Below, in pieces: positions 9,371 to 17,277 of a DNA stretch of 64,000 bases. The notes beneath the pieces are model-generated. The model made no database searches and was not told where the DNA came from. It worked only from the letters and a program-made list of their open reading frames with translations. The stretch lies in assembly GCA_027484655.1 (NCBI GenBank), contig JAIXSM010000027.1, positions 248,001 through 312,000 of the forward strand, written 5' to 3'. Each line of letters opens with the position of its first letter. The first letter of the stretch is position 1. Source of the DNA: Hyphomicrobiales bacterium (lineage in GTDB: Bacteria; Pseudomonadota; Alphaproteobacteria; Rhizobiales; Beijerinckiaceae). A program made the position numbers and the translations under genes.

Positions 9371-10969
9371 ATGAGCGTTCAACAGGCGCAGGTGGTCCGG
9401 GCGCAGGTGGTGATTGTCGGCGGCGGGCCCGTGGGTATGGGGCTCGCCATTGAACTCGCCCAGCGCAACATCACGTCCATCGTGGTGGAACGTTATCCGC
9501 AGCCCCAGCCGATCCCGAAAGGCCAGAACCTTACTCAGCGCACCATGGAGCATTTCTGGTTCTGGGGCGTGGAGGAGGACATCCGCAAGGCGTCGCCCAT
9601 TCCCGCCGAGTTCGGCATCGGCGGCCTCACCGCGTACGGCACGCTGCTTGGCCCCTATTCGTACGACTGGTACCAGCGCGCGCTGGTGCGGCCGTACTAT
9701 TTTCAGGCCAACGAGCGCTTGCCCCAGTACGCCACCGAGGAGGCGCTGCGGCGCCGCGTGGCGCAACTGCCGCAGGTTTCGGTTCTTTACGGGTGCACGG
9801 CGGAGAGCATCCTGCAGGATGACGATGGCGTCACTGTGGATGTGGTCAACCGCGAAACAAGCGCCAGGCATACGGTGCGCGGCGCGTTCGCCGTGGGCAG
9901 CGACGGCGCCCGCTCGCTTGTGCGCGAGCAGGCAGGCATCACCCAGACCCGCGATGACCATGAGACGCTCATGGCGCTGCTGGTGTTTCGCTCCAACGAG
10001 CTCAACACCTTGCTGGCGCGCTTCAAGGGTCGCTCGTTCTTCAACGTCCTGAATCCGGCGCTCGAAGGTTACTGGCAGTTCTTCGGCCGCGTCGACACCG
10101 GCTCCACGTGGTTTTTTCACTCCCCCCTCCCGGCCGGGACGACGCGGGACAATTTCGACTTCCACAAGCATCTGGAAGGGATCATCGGCGCCCCATTTGA
10201 TTGCGAGTTCCTGCACATCGGCTTCTGGGAGCTGCGGTTCGCCGTGGCGGATTCCTACCGCGCCGGGCGTATCTTCATCGCCGGCGACGCGGCCCACTCC
10301 CATCCGCCCTATGGCGGCTATGGGATCAACACCGGCTTCGAGGACGTGCGCAATCTGGGATGGAAGCTTGCCGCGAGTCTGCACGGCTGGGCGGGCGCGG
10401 GCCTGCTCGACTCCTACAGCCTCGAGCGCCAGCCCGTGTTCGCGTCCACGGCGAAGGATTTCATCGCCAACTACATCGAGGAGGACCGTGCGTTCCTGGC
10501 GGCGCATGACCCAGCAAAGGACAAGGCCGCCTTCGAGAAAGCATGGGCCGCCCGCAGCGCCGGGGTCGCCTCGGAGATCAGCGGCTTTGAACCCAACTAC
10601 GAAGGCTCGCCCATCGTGTTCGGCCCGCCGGGCGGGGTCTCCAGCGCGGTGGGCGACCACACGTGGGAGGCGCGCCCGGGCCATCACCTTGCGCCGCAGT
10701 CCTTGTCATGGGGCATCAATGTCTACGAGGCGCTGGGCGAAGGGTTCACGCTGCTCGCGTTCGAGCCCGAACAGGAGCCTGAAGACACCTTCGGCGCAGC
10801 CGCCGACGAACTGGGCGCACCGCTGAAGGTCGTCGAGGACACCCGCGAAGGCGGGCGCGAGCGCTATGGCGCCTCGCTGGTGCTCGTCCGGCCGGACCAG
10901 TACGTGGCGTGGGCGGGCGACGACGCCGCGCAGGCTCGCGAGGTGCTGGCTCGCGCCATCGGCGCCTGA
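9371..10969 (+). CDS. FAD-dependent aromatic hydroxylase (PheA/TfdB/MhpA-type flavoprotein monooxygenase)
   Basis: A 532-residue class A flavoprotein monooxygenase expected to hydroxylate a phenolic ring with NAD(P)H and oxygen. The N-terminal dinucleotide fold VIVGGGPVGMGLAIELA binds FAD. The DG motif is GSDGARSLVREQAG and the second FAD motif is GDAAHSHPPYGGYGINTGFED. A thioredoxin-like C-terminal domain (about 410-532) is typical of phenol hydroxylase relatives. It is co-transcribed with the MarR regulator three bases upstream. trmD begins only 34 bases after its stop, so read-through into trmD-rplS is likely. The natural substrate is not evident. Confidence 0.88.
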   Translation: MSVQQAQVVRAQVVIVGGGPVGMGLAIELAQRNITSIVVERYPQPQPIPKGQNLTQRTMEHFWFWGVEEDIRKASPIPAEFGIGGLTAYGTLLGPYSYDWYQRALVRPYYFQANERLPQYATEEALRRRVAQLPQVSVLYGCTAESILQDDDGVTVDVVNRETSARHTVRGAFAVGSDGARSLVREQAGITQTRDDHETLMALLVFRSNELNTLLARFKGRSFFNVLNPALEGYWQFFGRVDTGSTWFFHSPLPAGTTRDNFDFHKHLEGIIGAPFDCEFLHIGFWELRFAVADSYRAGRIFIAGDAAHSHPPYGGYGINTGFEDVRNLGWKLAASLHGWAGAGLLDSYSLERQPVFASTAKDFIANYIEEDRAFLAAHDPAKDKAAFEKAWAARSAGVASEISGFEPNYEGSPIVFGPPGGVSSAVGDHTWEARPGHHLAPQSLSWGINVYEALGEGFTLLAFEPEQEPEDTFGAAADELGAPLKVVEDTREGGRERYGASLVLVRPDQYVAWAGDDAAQAREVLARAIGA

Positions 10970-11003
10970 GACCGTTTGCGCGAAAAGGTGCTAAGGAAGC
11001 CCA

Positions 11004-11684
11004 ATGTTTCGCGCGACCGTCTTCACCCTTATGCCGGACATGTTTCCCGGCCCCCTCGGCGTGTCCCTGTCGGGGGACGCGCTGGCTCGCGGCCTGTGGG
11101 CCATGGAGACCCGCAGTATCCGCGAACACGGGATCGGGCGCCACCGCACGGTGGATGACACTCCGGCTGGCGGTGGCCCGGGCATGGTGATCCGGGCCGA
11201 CGTGCTCGCTGCGTCCCTGGACGCTGGCCTGCCGCCAGACGATCCGCGCCCGCGGCTCCTCATGTCGCCGCGCGGCCAACCGTTGCGCCAGCCGCGGGTG
11301 CGCGAGCTTGCCGCCGGGCCGGGCGTCGTCATCGTCTGCGGCCGTTTCGAGGGGATCGACCAGCGCGTCATCGATGGCCGCGGGCTCGAGGAGGTTTCCA
11401 TCGGCGATTACGTGCTCTCGGGCGGGGAGCTTGGGGCCATGGTCCTGCTCGACGCCTGCGTGCGGCTCATTCCCGGCGTCATGGGCAAGCTGGAATCGGG
11501 CTCCGACGAGAGCTTTGAGAACAATCTGCTGGAATATCCGCAGTACACCCGTCCCCGCGAATGGGAGGGGCGGGCGATTCCCGACGTTTTGCTCTCGGGC
11601 GACCACGCGAAAGTCGCCCGCTGGCGCCGCGAGGCGGCGGAGCGCATCACCCGTGCGCGGCGACCGGACCTGCTGGCCGAGTGA
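11004..11684 (+). CDS. trmD: tRNA (guanine-37-N1)-methyltransferase TrmD
   Basis: A 226-residue SAM-dependent enzyme that makes m1G37 in tRNAs and prevents +1 frameshifting. It is recognised by its trefoil-knot SPOUT motifs: GGGPGMV, the [11 protein letters not shown] loop, and [16 protein letters not shown] near residues 131-146. AAGGAAG precedes the ATG. Downstream is rplS, as in the usual rpsP-rimM-trmD-rplS order, but rimM and rpsP are missing here and a catabolic MarR-monooxygenase pair occupies the upstream side. The 681-base gene is intact and of standard length. Confidence 0.96.
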   Translation: MFRATVFTLMPDMFPGPLGVSLSGDALARGLWAMETRSIREHGIGRHRTVDDTPAGGGPGMVIRADVLAASLDAGLPPDDPRPRLLMSPRGQPLRQPRVRELAAGPGVVIVCGRFEGIDQRVIDGRGLEEVSIGDYVLSGGELGAMVLLDACVRLIPGVMGKLESGSDESFENNLLEYPQYTRPREWEGRAIPDVLLSGDHAKVARWRREAAERITRARRPDLLAE

Positions 11685-11783
11685 GTTGCGGTCGACAAAC
11701 GCCGCCCGCCGGTGTATTGAGCGCGCGCAACTGAAAACAGCGTTCCGAAACGCTCGCCCGCAAGGGCGGAACGGAGACATGAC

Positions 11784-12218
11784 ATGAACATTATCGAGCA
11801 GCTCGACCGCGAGCAGATCGCGAAGCTCACCGACGGCAAGTCGATCCCCGAGTTCCAGCCGGGTGACACCGTGATCGTCAACGTGAAGGTCAAGGAAGGC
11901 GACCGCGCCCGCGTGCAGGCCTACGAGGGCGTTTGCATCGCGCGCAACGGCGGCGGCCTCCATGAGAGCTTCACCGTCCGCAAGATTTCCTACGGCGAGG
12001 GCGTGGAGCGCGTGTTCCCGCTATATTCGCCCAACATCGACAGCATCAAGGTTGTCCGTCGCGGTAAGGTGCGTCGCGCCAAGCTGTATTACCTGCGCGA
12101 CCGTCGCGGCAAGTCTGCCCGCATCGCGGAGAAGGCGGAGACGGCGGCCGAAAAGACCGCGCGCGTGGAGGCCAAAGCCGCCGCGAAGGCCGCAAAGGCC
12201 GCCGCCGCCAAGGCGTAA
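11784..12218 (+). CDS. rplS: 50S ribosomal protein L19
   Basis: A 144-residue protein of the large ribosomal subunit near the subunit interface. The L19 core (about 1-115) contains [18 protein letters not shown], the [11 protein letters not shown] segment and [24 protein letters not shown] lysine/alanine-rich tail of about 30 residues follows, common in alphaproteobacterial L19. The start at 11784 has GGAG at 11773-11776. It follows trmD by 99 bases and is closed by a strong terminator at 12242. Confidence 0.97.
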   Translation: MNIIEQLDREQIAKLTDGKSIPEFQPGDTVIVNVKVKEGDRARVQAYEGVCIARNGGGLHESFTVRKISYGEGVERVFPLYSPNIDSIKVVRRGKVRRAKLYYLRDRRGKSARIAEKAETAAEKTARVEAKAAAKAAKAAAAKA

Positions 12219-12241
12219 GATTCTTTACAGATCAAGCTCTG

Positions 12242-12267
12242 AAAGGCCCGCTCCGGCGGGCCTTTTT
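12242..12267 (+). terminator. Rho-independent terminator of the trmD-rplS unit
   Basis: AAAGGCCCGC (12242-12251) pairs perfectly with GCGGGCCTTT (12256-12265) across a TCCG tetraloop, followed by a T run. It lies 23 bases after the rplS stop codon. Confidence 0.9.
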
Positions 12268-12377
12268 GCGTTTGATCGATCGCGTCTTACGCAGCCTGGT
12301 TTGGTTTGCAGAAGGGTCGTCCTGGGGTTGGCGAAGCCAATACTGCCCTCGGGCTGCGCCGCCGCCATTCTCTGTGT

Positions 12378-12842
12378 TCAGCCCAGCAAAAGCATGAGGG
12401 CCGGGGCCGCGCACGCGCCGGCGATCAGCGCCGTGCGGGCGATGATCCCGGGTATGGGATTGGCGATAGACCGCACAATCCATGCCGCATCCCCCGCGCG
12501 CATCGACAAGCCATGCATGCAGGAACACAGGAGCCGGTGTGTGTCGCGATCATTGAGGCTGAAGAAGGCCTGACCATCTCCGATGGTGTCGCCGTTCAGC
12601 CCTTCCGCGCGTAAAACGGGATCATTGAAGGCGATGGACAAGGCCGAGTCATCTGCGCGCATGGCCGGCTGGGCCGCGCGGGGGGCGAATTCAAGTTCGT
12701 GGACAAGGTTGATCCGGGCGTCCCGAGTTCGTTCAAGCAGGGTGGCCCACCGATCCAGACGTTCGCGGCGACCGAGAGGGGCGGGCGGATGGGCCGAAAC
12801 ATCGGCGACCCCCCGCAGTTCGTGGGCGCTCTTGTGCTCCAT
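12378..12842 (-). CDS. Conserved hypothetical protein
   Basis: A 154-residue protein with no catalytic motif I can name. The first half carries LRGVADV, a proline stretch, and LGRRERLDRWATLLER, a pattern I recall from uncharacterised alphaproteobacterial proteins. The middle has DPVLRAEGL and a C-x-C-x-H cluster (LLCSCMHG). The last 25 residues are hydrophobic and alanine/leucine-rich, so the protein may be anchored by its tail. It stands alone, opposite to rplS and about 180 bases before the end of modC. Confidence 0.65.
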   Translation of the reverse strand: MEHKSAHELRGVADVSAHPPAPLGRRERLDRWATLLERTRDARINLVHELEFAPRAAQPAMRADDSALSIAFNDPVLRAEGLNGDTIGDGQAFFSLNDRDTHRLLCSCMHGLSMRAGDAAWIVRSIANPIPGIIARTALIAGACAAPALMLLLG

Positions 12843-13022
12843 GTGGCTAACTCCTCACGCATGACGGCGCGGCGCCGGGCCTTTATTCGCCCGGGAGCTT
12901 CGATGGGCGCCCATACGATCCGGCCGTTTTCGACCGGAGGACGCCCTGCGCCGCCTCATGCAGAACGAAGCCGCCAAGCGAGAGTTCCCGCGTGAACGTG
13001 GTTCGGCCCCGCCGTCTGATGG

Positions 13023-14114
13023 TCAGGATTGTGCGTTTAACGCGCTCGATTCCGCCCATGCTTTCGTGACGACGATGTAGACCGTGCGGCCCGGGACGAT
13101 GCCGTGCTCCCGAATGAACGCGCGTGTTGCGCGCGTGGTGATGTCCGCGTCGCCAATTCGTGTCGTCACGCCCTGCCAGGCGCCGCCACCGTCCTCCACC
13201 CGCGTCACCGTTGCGCTCAGTACGCCGCACGCGCCAAGCCCCGAGGGCGCGCTCGCGGCGAGCAGGAGTGTGTTCATCGCGATGCGAACCCCAATCTGCT
13301 CGCCCTGCGCGCCATTGCCAGCAACCAGCAGTTCGCCGGCCGGTGTTGCGATGCGCAGGAGCCCCGGCGCTTCGCGCGCCATGACGGACCCGGGCAGGAC
13401 TGGCGTGGCGGCGCCGAAGCTTTCCGCGGTGTCGCCAGCGGCTTCGGCGAGGATCTGGTCCGGATGGCCGAAGGCGGTGACGCGCCCGTTCTCCATAAGG
13501 ACGACAGTCGTTGCGAGACGGCGGACCTCGGCGGCTGAGTGCGACACGTAGACGATGGGCGCCACAGCCTCATCCCGCAGGCGCTCGATGTAGGGCACGA
13601 TTTCCTGCTTGCGCGCCTCGTCCAGCGACGCGAGCGGCTCATCCATCAGCAGAATGCGCGGATGGGACAGCAGCGCCCTGCCAATGGCCACGCGCTGCTT
13701 TTCGCCCCCCGAAAGATCAGCCGGGCGCCGGTCGAGGAGCCCGCCGACGCCCAATAACTCGACCACGTCCGCAAGGCTGGCGCCGCCACGCGCGGTCCGC
13801 CCGCCGAAGCGCTGGCCATAGAGGAGGTTCTGGGCCACGCTCATATGCGGGAACAGGCGCGCCTCCTGAAACACGTATCCCAGTCGCCGGAGGTGGGGCG
13901 GGATCCACACGCCCGCCTGCGAGTCGAAGACCGGGGCGCCGTCCACCTCGATCCGGCCCTCCTGCGGTCGCACGAGGCCTGCGATTGCGTTGACGATGGT
14001 CGTCTTGCCGGATCCTGACCGGCCGAACAGGGCCGTCACTCCGCCGTCCGACGAAAATCGCGCATCGAGCGTGAACTCGCCCTGGCGATGCCGGATGTTC
14101 ACGCGCAGCGTCAT
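13023..14114 (-). CDS. modC: Molybdate ABC transporter ATP-binding protein ModC
   Basis: A 363-residue ATPase that powers molybdate import. The ATPase domain (about 1-235) has Walker A GRSGSGKTT (31-39), signature LSGGEKQR and Walker B ILLMDEPLASLD. The C-terminal part (about 290-355) is a Mop/TOBE molybdate-binding domain, containing SATVTRVEDGG and the TRATRAFIREHG segment. ATG 14112-14114 overlaps the modB stop in an ATGA junction, so the longer open frame upstream is not used. It is the last gene of the modABC operon. Confidence 0.94.
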   Translation of the reverse strand: MTLRVNIRHRQGEFTLDARFSSDGGVTALFGRSGSGKTTIVNAIAGLVRPQEGRIEVDGAPVFDSQAGVWIPPHLRRLGYVFQEARLFPHMSVAQNLLYGQRFGGRTARGGASLADVVELLGVGGLLDRRPADLSGGEKQRVAIGRALLSHPRILLMDEPLASLDEARKQEIVPYIERLRDEAVAPIVYVSHSAAEVRRLATTVVLMENGRVTAFGHPDQILAEAAGDTAESFGAATPVLPGSVMAREAPGLLRIATPAGELLVAGNGAQGEQIGVRIAMNTLLLAASAPSGLGACGVLSATVTRVEDGGGAWQGVTTRIGDADITTRATRAFIREHGIVPGRTVYIVVTKAWAESSALNAQS

Positions 14115-14809
14115 GGGGCGGCCATCCGGCGTTTCATGGCTCGGGCCAGCGCTTCGGAGGCGGCCAGCGCCGCGACCGACAGGACGACGGACACCAGGGT
14201 GAGCCGCAGGGCGCCCGCGTCTCCGCCCGGAACCTGGGTCAGCGCGTAGATGGCTGAGGGCAGTGTTTGCGTCTCGCCGGGGATGTTCGAGACGAAGGTG
14301 ATGGTCGCGCCGAACTCGCCCATCGCCTTGGCGAACGAGAGTATGACGCCTGCGATCACGCCCGGCGCCATGAGGGGCAGGGTGATGGTGAGAAAGACCA
14401 TGGCGGGGCTGGCGCCCAGCGTGCTGGCGGCGTCCTCCAGCCTGCGGTCCACCGCCTCTATGGAGAGGCGGATCGCGCGGACCATCAGCGGAAATCCCAT
14501 CACGGCGCAGGCGAGGGCGGCCCCGGTCCAGCGGAAGGAGAACACCAGCCCGAAGTGGGCCTCCAGAAAGGCGCCTGCCGGGCCGCGCCGGCCGAAGAAG
14601 AGCAGCAGCAGGTAGCCGGTGACCACAGGCGGCAGGATAAGCGGCAGGTGAACCACCGCGTCCAGCGCGCCGCGTCCCCAGAAACGCCCCCGCGCCAGAA
14701 GGTAGGCCACCGCGACGCCCAATGGCAGGCTGGCCGCCACGGCTACCGCCGCGACCTGAAGGCTTAGGCGCACGGCGCTCCACTCTTCGGGGCTCAGCCA
14801 GGTCTCCAT
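14111..14809 (-). CDS. modB: Molybdate ABC transporter permease ModB
   Basis: A 232-residue inner-membrane permease with about five helices. It begins METWLSPEEWSAVRLSLQVA, which aligns with other ModB starts such as the E. coli one. The cytoplasmic EAA loop that contacts ModC is EDAASTLGASPAMVFLTITLPL. ATG 14807-14809 lies four bases after the modA stop and suggests coupled translation. A longer start at 14845 exists behind a GGAGG but would overlap modA. It overlaps modC by four bases. Confidence 0.93.
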   Translation of the reverse strand: METWLSPEEWSAVRLSLQVAAVAVAASLPLGVAVAYLLARGRFWGRGALDAVVHLPLILPPVVTGYLLLLFFGRRGPAGAFLEAHFGLVFSFRWTGAALACAVMGFPLMVRAIRLSIEAVDRRLEDAASTLGASPAMVFLTITLPLMAPGVIAGVILSFAKAMGEFGATITFVSNIPGETQTLPSAIYALTQVPGGDAGALRLTLVSVVLSVAALAASEALARAMKRRMAAP

Positions 14810-14813
14810 GCGG

Positions 14814-15587
14814 TCAGTCGGCCGGCTTGAGGGAGGTGAATCCATGCCGCCGGAAGGCCTCCATCGCCTGCGGCCCTTGCAGGAACGCGAGAAACGGAGC
14901 GGCGTCCGGGTTTGCGGATGCGCGGGTCACCGCTGCCGGATAGATGATCGGGGGATGGCTGTCCTGCGGGAACGAGGCGACCACGCGGACGAGCGGGTCT
15001 GCGGCGGCGTCGGTCTGATAGACCAGACCAAGCGGCGCCTCGCCGCGGCTGACGAAAAGCAACGCCGCGCGCACATTCTCTGTCTGCGCCAGCCTGTTTC
15101 GCACGAGCCCCCAGAGTCCCAGCTTCTCCAGCGCAGCCTTGCCGTACTTGCCGGCCGGGGCCGTATTCACATCGGCGATGGCGAGCCGGCCGGCGCCGAG
15201 CGCGCGGGCAACCTCCTCCGGCTTGTCGAGCGAAACGGATGCAGACGTCCGGGGCCCCACCAGAACGATACGGTTACCGAGCAAGTCGATGCGGGTCTCA
15301 GGCCGGATCAGAGCGCGCGTCTGGAGGTAATTCATCCAGTCGGCGTCCGCGGAGATGAACACGTCCGCAGGCGCGCCCTGCTCGATCTGTCTGGCGAGCG
15401 CCGGCGTGCCCGCATAGGACAGTCGCGGCATAGGACGTTTGGCGTCGCGGCTGAAACGTCCTGCGACCTCGTCAAGAGCCGTTTTCATGCTGGCCGCTGC
15501 GAACACCAGGAGCGGCTCTGCGGAGGCGCGGCCGGGCGCCGCAACCGCGAACCACAGGGCGCAGACGGCGGCGATAAACGGCTTCAC
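14814..15587 (-). CDS. modA: Molybdate-binding periplasmic protein ModA
   Basis: A 257-residue periplasmic binding protein for molybdate. A signal peptide covers about residues 1-23 (ending GRASA). The mature protein begins PLLVFAAASMKTALDEVA, the standard ModA opening with the oxyanion-binding serine. PADVFISAD, LGLVYQTDA and the C-terminal FLAFLQGPQA are also family features. A perfect Mo-box lies 18 bases upstream, so transcription should respond to molybdate. First gene of modABC. Confidence 0.95.
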   Translation of the reverse strand: MKPFIAAVCALWFAVAAPGRASAEPLLVFAAASMKTALDEVAGRFSRDAKRPMPRLSYAGTPALARQIEQGAPADVFISADADWMNYLQTRALIRPETRIDLLGNRIVLVGPRTSASVSLDKPEEVARALGAGRLAIADVNTAPAGKYGKAALEKLGLWGLVRNRLAQTENVRAALLFVSRGEAPLGLVYQTDAAADPLVRVVASFPQDSHPPIIYPAAVTRASANPDAAPFLAFLQGPQAMEAFRRHGFTSLKPAD

Positions 15588-15604
15588 GAGCGCCTCCCAG
15601 TAAC

Positions 15605-15628
15605 CGCTATATCCAAATCGATATAGCG
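15605..15628. promoter_or_regulatory. Mo-box (ModE-type operator) upstream of modABC
   Basis: CGCTATAT (15605-15612) and ATATAGCG (15621-15628) form a perfect inverted repeat with an eight-base spacer. This matches the ModE/MopA/MopB binding sequence CGCTATAT-N-ATATAGCG known from enteric bacteria and Rhodobacter. It is placed just before modA, so a molybdate-loaded ModE would repress the operon. No modE-like gene is present in this window. Confidence 0.88.
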
Positions 15629-15650
15629 TCGTTTTGACCAGCGCAAGCCG

Positions 15651-16199
15651 TCAGGCTTGCGGGGACGCCGCGCGGCGGCGCAGACGCTCCAGAACGCGGG
15701 CAAACGCGGCCTTATCGTCCAGCGCCCGCGCCAGAACGATAGCGCCCTGCACCCCCGCCACGACCTCCTCCGCCCGCCCCCGCGCCTTTCGCGGTTTGTG
15801 GCCTCCCGCCGTGAGGGCGATGGACAGGGCGTCGATCCACCGCGTGAAATAGGTCCGCAGGCGCGCCGCAAAGCGCTCGCGGGTGTCGGCGAGGGCGAAT
15901 GCGCCCACGAGACAGACGCGCCCTCCGGACCTGAAGTAGGCGTCCACCGCGTCGAACATCTTCGCCGTGGCGGCTGGACCGCCTGTGGCCAGGGGCGCGA
16001 ACACCTCCCGCTCGAACCACACCTCGACTTCGTCCAGAACCGCGGCCGCCATCTCCTCTTTCCCCTTGGGGAACAGGTTGTAGAGGCTGCCTTTGCCAAG
16101 TCCGGTGGCCTTGCAGATCAACGCCAGGCTGGCGCCCTCATACCCGTGCTCGCGGAAGGTTTCCGCGAGCAGCGGCGTGATCTCGGCGCGGCCCGCCAT
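15651..16199 (-). CDS. TetR-family transcriptional regulator
   Basis: A 182-residue repressor. The N-terminal helix-turn-helix (about 7-52) includes FREHGYEGASLALICKATG and LGKGSLYNLFPKGKEEM, the TetR signature. The rest is the ligand-binding and dimerisation domain and resembles the YxaF/LmrA-like group. Its ATG overlaps the stop codon of the upstream SnoaL-like gene by one base, so the two are translated together. The tandem palindromes before that gene (16685-16720) are the likely binding site, making this an autoregulated pair. Confidence 0.9.
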   Translation of the reverse strand: MAGRAEITPLLAETFREHGYEGASLALICKATGLGKGSLYNLFPKGKEEMAAAVLDEVEVWFEREVFAPLATGGPAATAKMFDAVDAYFRSGGRVCLVGAFALADTRERFAARLRTYFTRWIDALSIALTAGGHKPRKARGRAEEVVAGVQGAIVLARALDDKAAFARVLERLRRRAASPQA

Positions 16200-16663
16200 C
16201 AGAGGCCAAGCTCGCCGAGGCCGGGATGATCGTCGGGCCGGCGACCCTGCGGCCAGCGGAACTTGCGGTCAGTCTCGCTGATGGGCGTGTCGTTGATGCT
16301 GGCGATGCGCCGGCGCATGAGACCCTGCTCGTCGAACTCCCAGTTCTCGTTGCCGTAGGACCGGTACCAGTGGCCGCTGTCGTCGCGCCATTCGTAGGCG
16401 AAGCGAACCGCGATGCGATCGCCCGACCAGGCCCACACCTCCTTGATCAGCCGGTACTCGATCTCGCGCGCCCACTTGCGCTTGAGGAACTCCACGATCG
16501 CGGGGCGTCCCGCAAAAAACTCCGCGCGGTTCCGCCAAACGCTATCGTGAGTGTAGGCGAGCGCAACCTTGTCAGGGTCGCGGCTGTTCCACGCATCTTC
16601 GGCCATGCGGGCCTTCTGGGCCGCCGTCTCGGCAGTGAACGGTGGAAAGGGCGGGCGGCTCAT
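16199..16663 (-). CDS. DUF1348 / SnoaL-like (NTF2-fold) protein
   Basis: A 154-residue protein of the nuclear-transport-factor-2-like fold. It shows the DUF1348 pattern [27 protein letters not shown] near the start, [19 protein letters not shown] in the middle, and [24 protein letters not shown] later. Such proteins are often expressed with a TetR repressor and may bind or process a small toxic molecule; the reaction is not known. AGGAGA precedes the start, and a double TetR-type operator lies 22 bases upstream. Confidence 0.85.
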   Translation of the reverse strand: MSRPPFPPFTAETAAQKARMAEDAWNSRDPDKVALAYTHDSVWRNRAEFFAGRPAIVEFLKRKWAREIEYRLIKEVWAWSGDRIAVRFAYEWRDDSGHWYRSYGNENWEFDEQGLMRRRIASINDTPISETDRKFRWPQGRRPDDHPGLGELGL

Positions 16664-16684
16664 CGCTGTCTCCTGATGGATTTA

Positions 16685-16720
16685 TGGACTGTTCGGTCCA
16701 AGTTAGTACCGATCAGTCCA
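16685..16720. promoter_or_regulatory. Double TetR-type operator
   Basis: TGGACTGTTCGGTCCA (16685-16700) is a near-perfect palindrome, and a second related copy reads GTACCGATCAGTCCA (16706-16720). Read as one unit, GGACTGTTCGGT and ACCGATCAGTCC form an inverted repeat matching at 11 of 12 positions. TGGACNG-type palindromes are typical for TetR repressors of the YxaF/LmrA group. It lies directly upstream of the SnoaL-like/TetR operon. Confidence 0.75.
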
Positions 16721-16749
16721 AACAACAAGAGCCCCGGTAGGTCTCGGCG

Positions 16750-16917
16750 TTACTTCTGCGCGCGGCAGCGGTCGGAACAGAACCGCACGTTCTCCCAGTC
16801 ACGAGCCCATTTTTTCCGCCATGTGAACGGCCTGCCGCAACTCGCGCATGGCTTTTCAGGGAGGTTTGATTTGGCGGGTTTGACGCCGTTTGCGGTGACT
16901 CTGGTGCGTTGCGACAT
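16750..16917 (-). CDS. DUF2256 small zinc-ribbon-like protein
   Basis: A 55-residue protein read directly from the minus strand, starting [16 protein letters not shown] and ending SDRCRAQK. It has the DUF2256 pattern [19 protein letters not shown], then [11 protein letters not shown]. The two Cys-x2-Cys / Cys-x3-Cys pairs look like a small zinc-binding unit. Function is unknown. It is short and easily missed. It stands 30 bases upstream of the double TetR operator and may be transcribed through it. Confidence 0.85.
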   Translation of the reverse strand: MSQRTRVTANGVKPAKSNLPEKPCASCGRPFTWRKKWARDWENVRFCSDRCRAQK

Positions 16918-17277
16918 GCGCGTGGATGACCTTCATACGGCTGCTGCGCGACGCCTTGAGCGCCGGCCGCTCGCAAATTGCAAAAAGAACTGCGCATGGC
17001 GATCTGGCTGCGGCGGTGGCGACGCCTTCCGCACATCGAGCATCAAGGCTGCAGGTTCAAGTCCGGGGGGCCAAAATTGGGTCCGCGCCCGATGGGCGAG
17101 CGGGAAAGCCGCCGGAGCTGTTTCAGTGGATTGCGACACTTAACAAGCCCTCGTCTATTTGTTGCATTTTTGTGCAGCAAAAACGAATTTTTGGGGTGTT
17201 TTCACGGTCAAGTCCATGATATAGGTCACGCTCACGTTGTGCGCGAGCGTAGGCTTCAGGGGTGGGTATTGATACGT
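16918..17277. other. Gene-free stretch upstream of the capsule export gene
   Basis: About 360 bases with no convincing gene. The last 150 bases are AT-richer than the surroundings, with T and A tracts. TTGTTGCA (17159-17166) and TGCAGCAA (17173-17180) form an imperfect inverted repeat (7 of 8) with a six-base spacer, a possible operator or hairpin before the export lipoprotein. A T-loop-like string at 17053 does not fold into a tRNA. Confidence 0.5.

Noticed and set aside
12883-13059. Minus-strand frame of 58 residues overlapping the end of modC
   Set aside because: Start overlaps modC, ribosome site is weak and no family is recognised; could be real but cannot be supported.
17040-17080. T-loop-like string (GGTTCAAGTCC) resembling a tRNA 3' end or attachment site
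   Set aside because: The arms around the seven-base loop do not pair, no acceptor or anticodon stem is found, and no CCA end follows.
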